In this document: piece by piece, positions 61,163-64,000 of the stretch
Position numbering within the stretch: the first letter of the stretch is position 1
How the letters are laid out: the number at the start of each line of letters is the position of its first letter
Assembly (NCBI RefSeq): GCF_004297125.1
Contig: NZ_SCVD01000030.1
Span: forward strand, 1-64,000
Origin: Phenylobacterium sp.
Lineage (GTDB): Bacteria; Pseudomonadota; Alphaproteobacteria; Caulobacterales; Caulobacteraceae
Length of the DNA: 64,000 nucleotides
Reading direction: 5' to 3'
Made by a program: the position numbers and the translations under genes
Notes under the pieces: generated by a model
What the model was told of the DNA's origin: nothing
What the model saw: the letters and a program-made list of their open reading frames with translations, nothing else
The model's database searches: none

Positions 61163-61218
61163 GGCTGAGAGTTAGCGACCCCGGCCAAGCTCCGCCAGAC
61201 CACTTCCGGCCCGGAGGC

Positions 61219-62433
61219 TCAGTCCGCTTTCGGGGGCGGCGCGGCCCCGCCCAGCATGGCGGCGAACTCGGGGCGGATGTCGGCCGCGCCCTTCTCGGCG
61301 ATGTGCTGGGCGATGCGGGCGCCCATCGCGCCCATCACCTGGGCGGTGAATTCCGGCTTGTGCGCGCCGACCCAGGCGATGGAGGCGGTCCGGTTGTCGT
61401 TGAGCTGCTGGAACTGCGGGGCCACGTAGCGGGCGAACAGCTCGTAGGACTGCTTCTTCTGCGCCCAGGGCGCCCAGTTGTGGTCCATCAGCAGGAAGGC
61501 GCCGAAACCGCCGCTCTCGTCGACCAGCTGCTGGATGCGCGCCGCGGCGTCCTCGGGCGTGCCGATAACCGCCAGGCCGGTGTCGATCATGGCCTTCACC
61601 GGGTCCGGGCCCTCCGGGACGATGGGCAGGTTGGCGATCTCCTTGAAGTAGTAGATCCATTTCTCCAGGCCGAACTTCACGTCCTCCATGGCCTGTTCCC
61701 GCGTCGGGGCGATGTGCATGGGGCCGACCAGGCGCCAGCTCTGGCGGTCCATGGTCTTGCCGTGGTCGGCGGCGAGGTCGCAGGCGATGTGCCAGTTGGA
61801 CGCGAGCGCGTTGAAGCCCGCCTGGCCGGTGGCGCCGATCGACAGCAGGCCCAGGCCGTGGCGGCCGGCAGCCCGCGCGCCGGTCGGCGAGACCTGGCTG
61901 GCGACGGCCATCTCCACTGAAGGGCGGGAATAGGGGGTCATCTGCAGGCGGGCCTGGTTCAGCTCGAACCAGTCGGACTTGTGGGTGACCTCCTCGCCGC
62001 GCATCAGCCGGACCAGGCAGTCCAGGGCCTCGTCCATGCGGTCGCGCTGGGCCGCCGGAGGGATGCCCATCATCATGGCGTCAGAGACCAGTGCGCCGGG
62101 TCCGACCCCGAACATCACCCGGCCGCGGGTCATGTGGTCCAGCTGGTTGATCCGGTCGGCCAGCATCATCGGGTGGTGGTAGGGCAGGGACGAGACGCCG
62201 GTGCCCAGCCGGATGTGCTTGGTCCGTTCGGCCGCTGCGGCGATGAACAGCTCCGGCGACGCGATCAGTTCGTAGCCGGCCGAGTGGTGCTCGCCGATCC
62301 AGGCCTCCTCGAAGCCCAGGTCGTCCATGTGCTGGACCAGCTCCAGGTCGCGCTGGATGGCCAGGGTGGGGTTCTCGTCCACCGGGTGAAAGGGCGCGAT
62401 GAAGGCGCCGAAGCGCAGGCGCGGGCCGAACAT
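61219..62433 (-). CDS. LLM-class flavin-dependent oxidoreductase
   Basis: 404 aa bacterial-luciferase-like monooxygenase. LRFGAFIAPFHPVDENP near the N-terminus, EEAWIGEHHSAGYE near 40-53, RLGTGVSSLPYHHPMMLADRI, and RVMFGVGPGAL are family landmarks. Uses reduced flavin and O2 on an unknown substrate. It lies 56 bp upstream of the NAT gene on the same strand; the two may be co-transcribed. Confidence 0.9.
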   Translation of the reverse strand: MFGPRLRFGAFIAPFHPVDENPTLAIQRDLELVQHMDDLGFEEAWIGEHHSAGYELIASPELFIAAAAERTKHIRLGTGVSSLPYHHPMMLADRINQLDHMTRGRVMFGVGPGALVSDAMMMGIPPAAQRDRMDEALDCLVRLMRGEEVTHKSDWFELNQARLQMTPYSRPSVEMAVASQVSPTGARAAGRHGLGLLSIGATGQAGFNALASNWHIACDLAADHGKTMDRQSWRLVGPMHIAPTREQAMEDVKFGLEKWIYYFKEIANLPIVPEGPDPVKAMIDTGLAVIGTPEDAAARIQQLVDESGGFGAFLLMDHNWAPWAQKKQSYELFARYVAPQFQQLNDNRTASIAWVGAHKPEFTAQVMGAMGARIAQHIAEKGAADIRPEFAAMLGGAAPPPKAD

Positions 62434-62516
62434 ATGGATCCTCCGAGGGCGCCGTCCCGCGCCTTAGCGAAGGTAGAATAGCCGGGGTTCACGAACGCCG
62501 CGAGCGTGCCGCCACG

Positions 62517-63527
62517 TCAGGGCGCCCGCTCGAGGAACCGTAGCACGGCCAGCTCGAAGGCGCGGTCCTCGCGGCCGGGCTTGAGGTCCAGCTTGCCCTC
62601 GGCATAGGCCTCCAGGATCGCCGGGTGGATATAGGCGCTGCGGGCCACGGCGGCGGTGTTGCCCAGCAGGCCGGCGACGGCCTTGACGCAGGTGTTGACG
62701 TTGCGCTTGGCGGCGCCGAGGTCGGCGCACTCCGGCATGGTCAGCGCCCGCGCCGCCGCGACCGTGCCGGCCCAGGTGCGGAAGTCCTTGGCCGAGAAGT
62801 CGTCGCCCAGGGTCTCGCGGATGTAGGCGTTGACGTCGGCGCTCTCGACCGCGCAGCGCCGGCCCTCGTCGTCCAGGTACTGGAACAGGCGCTGGCCCGG
62901 CAGGTCCTGGCAGGCCTTCACCACCCGGGCCAGCCGGCGGTCGCTGAAGCTGGTGCAGTGGGTCTTGCCGCTCTTGCCCCTGAACTCGAACGTCGCCTTG
63001 GCAGACCCGATCTTCGCGTGGCGGTCGCGCAAGGTCGTCAGGCCGAAGCTATTGTTCCGCCGGGCGTATTCCTCGTTGCCCACTCGGATCAGCGTCATCT
63101 CCATCACCTGGATCACGGCGGCCAGCACCTTCTCGCGCGGCAGGCCGCGGCGGGCCAGGTCCTCGTCCACGCGCTTGCGCAGCCGGGGCAGGGCGCGGCC
63201 GAAGGCGATGAGGCGGTCGTACTTGCCGGCGCCGCGCTCGGCCTGCCAACGCGGGTGATAGCGGTACTGCTTACGGCCCTTCACATCCCGGCCGGTGGCC
63301 TGGATGTGGCCGTTGGCCTTCGGGCTGATCCACACGTCGGTCCAGGCGGGCGGGATGGCGAGCGCGCGGATGCGGTCCAGGGTCTTCTCGTCGGCGACCG
63401 CCTTGCCGTCCCGGTCGAGATAGTTGAAGCCGTGGCCGCGCGCCGGCCTGCGGCGGATGCCCGGGTCCTGGTCGCTGACGTAGGCCAGGCCCTCCGGAAC
63501 CGGCGTCGCGTTCATGTCCTTCGGCAT
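62517..63527 (-). CDS. DNA topoisomerase IB (poxvirus type)
   Basis: 336 aa. Relaxes DNA through a 3'-phosphotyrosine. N-terminal domain to about residue 70 with GFNYLDRDGK, then KQYRYHPRW, the catalytic-core RVGNEEYARRNNSFGLTTLR, FRGKSGK, FSAKDFRTWAGT and the nucleophile Tyr299 in RSAYIHP. ATG 63527 with GGAGGGC upstream; a longer frame to 63584 is not needed. Common in alphaproteobacteria as a non-essential gene. Confidence 0.93.
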   Translation of the reverse strand: MPKDMNATPVPEGLAYVSDQDPGIRRRPARGHGFNYLDRDGKAVADEKTLDRIRALAIPPAWTDVWISPKANGHIQATGRDVKGRKQYRYHPRWQAERGAGKYDRLIAFGRALPRLRKRVDEDLARRGLPREKVLAAVIQVMEMTLIRVGNEEYARRNNSFGLTTLRDRHAKIGSAKATFEFRGKSGKTHCTSFSDRRLARVVKACQDLPGQRLFQYLDDEGRRCAVESADVNAYIRETLGDDFSAKDFRTWAGTVAAARALTMPECADLGAAKRNVNTCVKAVAGLLGNTAAVARSAYIHPAILEAYAEGKLDLKPGREDRAFELAVLRFLERAP

Positions 63528-63598
63528 CCCAGCCCTCCACCTGTTCGGCGGCAACGTGGTATGGCCACGCCGGTTCCTGCCCAAGCCCCTGGAGTCCC

Positions 63599-64000
63599 TT
63601 GAACTATCGCCACGCCTTCCACGCGGGGAACTTCGCCGACCTGGTGAAGCACGCCGCCCTGCTGCGCCTGCTGGCCGAGCTGACCGCCAAGGGGCCGCCG
63701 CTGACGGTGATCGACACCCACGCGGGCCGCGGCCTCTACGATCTGGCAGGCCCCGAGGCGCGCAAGTCCGGGGAGGCCGAGGCGGGGATCGTACAGCTCA
63801 TGGCGGCGAGGGACGCGCCGGCCGATTTCTCGCCGCTGACGCGGGCGGTGGCGGCGGTGAACGAGGGCGCGGAGGTGCGGCGATATCCCGGCTCGCCATG
63901 GCTGATCGCCGGAGCCCTGCGCACGGCCGACCGCTATGTGGCCTGCGAACTGCGGCCCGACGAGCACGAGGCCCTGCGCGTGGCGATGCGCGGTCGGCAG
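63599..64000 (+). CDS. rlmJ: 23S rRNA (adenine-2030-N6)-methyltransferase, 5' part
   Basis: First 134 residues; the gene runs past the window end. Start at TTG 63599 with GGAG 6 nt upstream. The N-terminus MNYRHAFHAGNFADLVKH matches RlmJ closely, followed by the SAM-binding IDTHAGRGLYDL, SGEAEAGI and YPGSPWLIA. Methylates A2030 of 23S rRNA. Divergent from the topoisomerase gene. The remaining half and its stop are outside the window. Confidence 0.9.
   Translation, partial: MNYRHAFHAGNFADLVKHAALLRLLAELTAKGPPLTVIDTHAGRGLYDLAGPEARKSGEAEAGIVQLMAARDAPADFSPLTRAVAAVNEGAEVRRYPGSPWLIAGALRTADRYVACELRPDEHEALRVAMRGRQ

Overview
The window is a 64 kb stretch of a very GC-rich alphaproteobacterial chromosome, most likely Caulobacteraceae (Phenylobacterium or Caulobacter type). 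The signs are: an rRNA operon ending 23S-5S-tRNA-fMet with encoded CCA; large TonB-dependent receptors behind a LacI-type operator; a GTTC-N7-GTTC SOS box, the alphaproteobacterial LexA site; a PEPxxWA-CTERM protein; and an HWE/HisKA_2-type sensor kinase. I see no integrase, transposase, CRISPR array or phage gene.

Layout. 1-640: end of the rRNA operon and its terminator. 0.7-6.1 kb: housekeeping genes (pyruvate kinase, bifunctional penicillin-binding protein, quinone-oxidoreductase-like enzyme). 6.2-9.5 kb: a 943-aa TonB-dependent receptor divergent from a small XRE regulator. 9.5-14.6 kb: an NTF2-like protein, ilvD, a LysR regulator and a secreted RTX zinc protease. 14.8-28.9 kb: uronate catabolism (mannitol-dehydrogenase-family reductase, uxaA, LacI regulator, MFS transporter, FAH-family enzyme, uxaC, kduI, kduD, KDPG aldolase, KDG kinase), interrupted by a TetR gene and a four-domain copper/haem enzyme. 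29-34 kb: small unknowns (one under an SOS promoter), a PEP-CTERM protein, a LuxR regulator, a YdcH-like small protein, and a sensor kinase with an unusual receiver. 34.2-42.7 kb: carboxylesterase, PL10 pectate lyase, cytochrome, antiporter, amine oxidase, BD-FAE-like esterase and a short DUF885 protein. 42.7-46 kb: ppc and an unknown. 46.1-56.5 kb: an acyl-CoA/aromatic cluster with four crotonases, three glutathione transferases, a feruloyl-CoA synthase-like ligase, an SDR and an epoxide-hydrolase-like enzyme. 56.5-64 kb: UrcA-like protein, SDR, second TonB receptor, arylamine N-acetyltransferase, luciferase-like monooxygenase, topoisomerase IB and the start of rlmJ.

How the genes work together. 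The central story is pectin use. The receptor would import oligogalacturonides. The pectate lyase and esterases would cut and de-esterify them. KduI/KduD and UxaC/reductase/UxaA converge on 2-keto-3-deoxygluconate, and KdgK plus Eda take it to pyruvate and glyceraldehyde-3-phosphate. Seven copies of one 14-bp palindrome (core ACCGGT, consensus TGACACCGGTnnCA) lie upstream of, or at, the starts of the receptor, the XRE gene, uxaA, the FAH-MFS operon, the uxaC operon, the pectate lyase/carboxylesterase pair and the BD-FAE-like esterase. They bind genes spread over 33 kb into one apparent regulon, and the LacI-family protein at 17819-18877 is the obvious candidate regulator.
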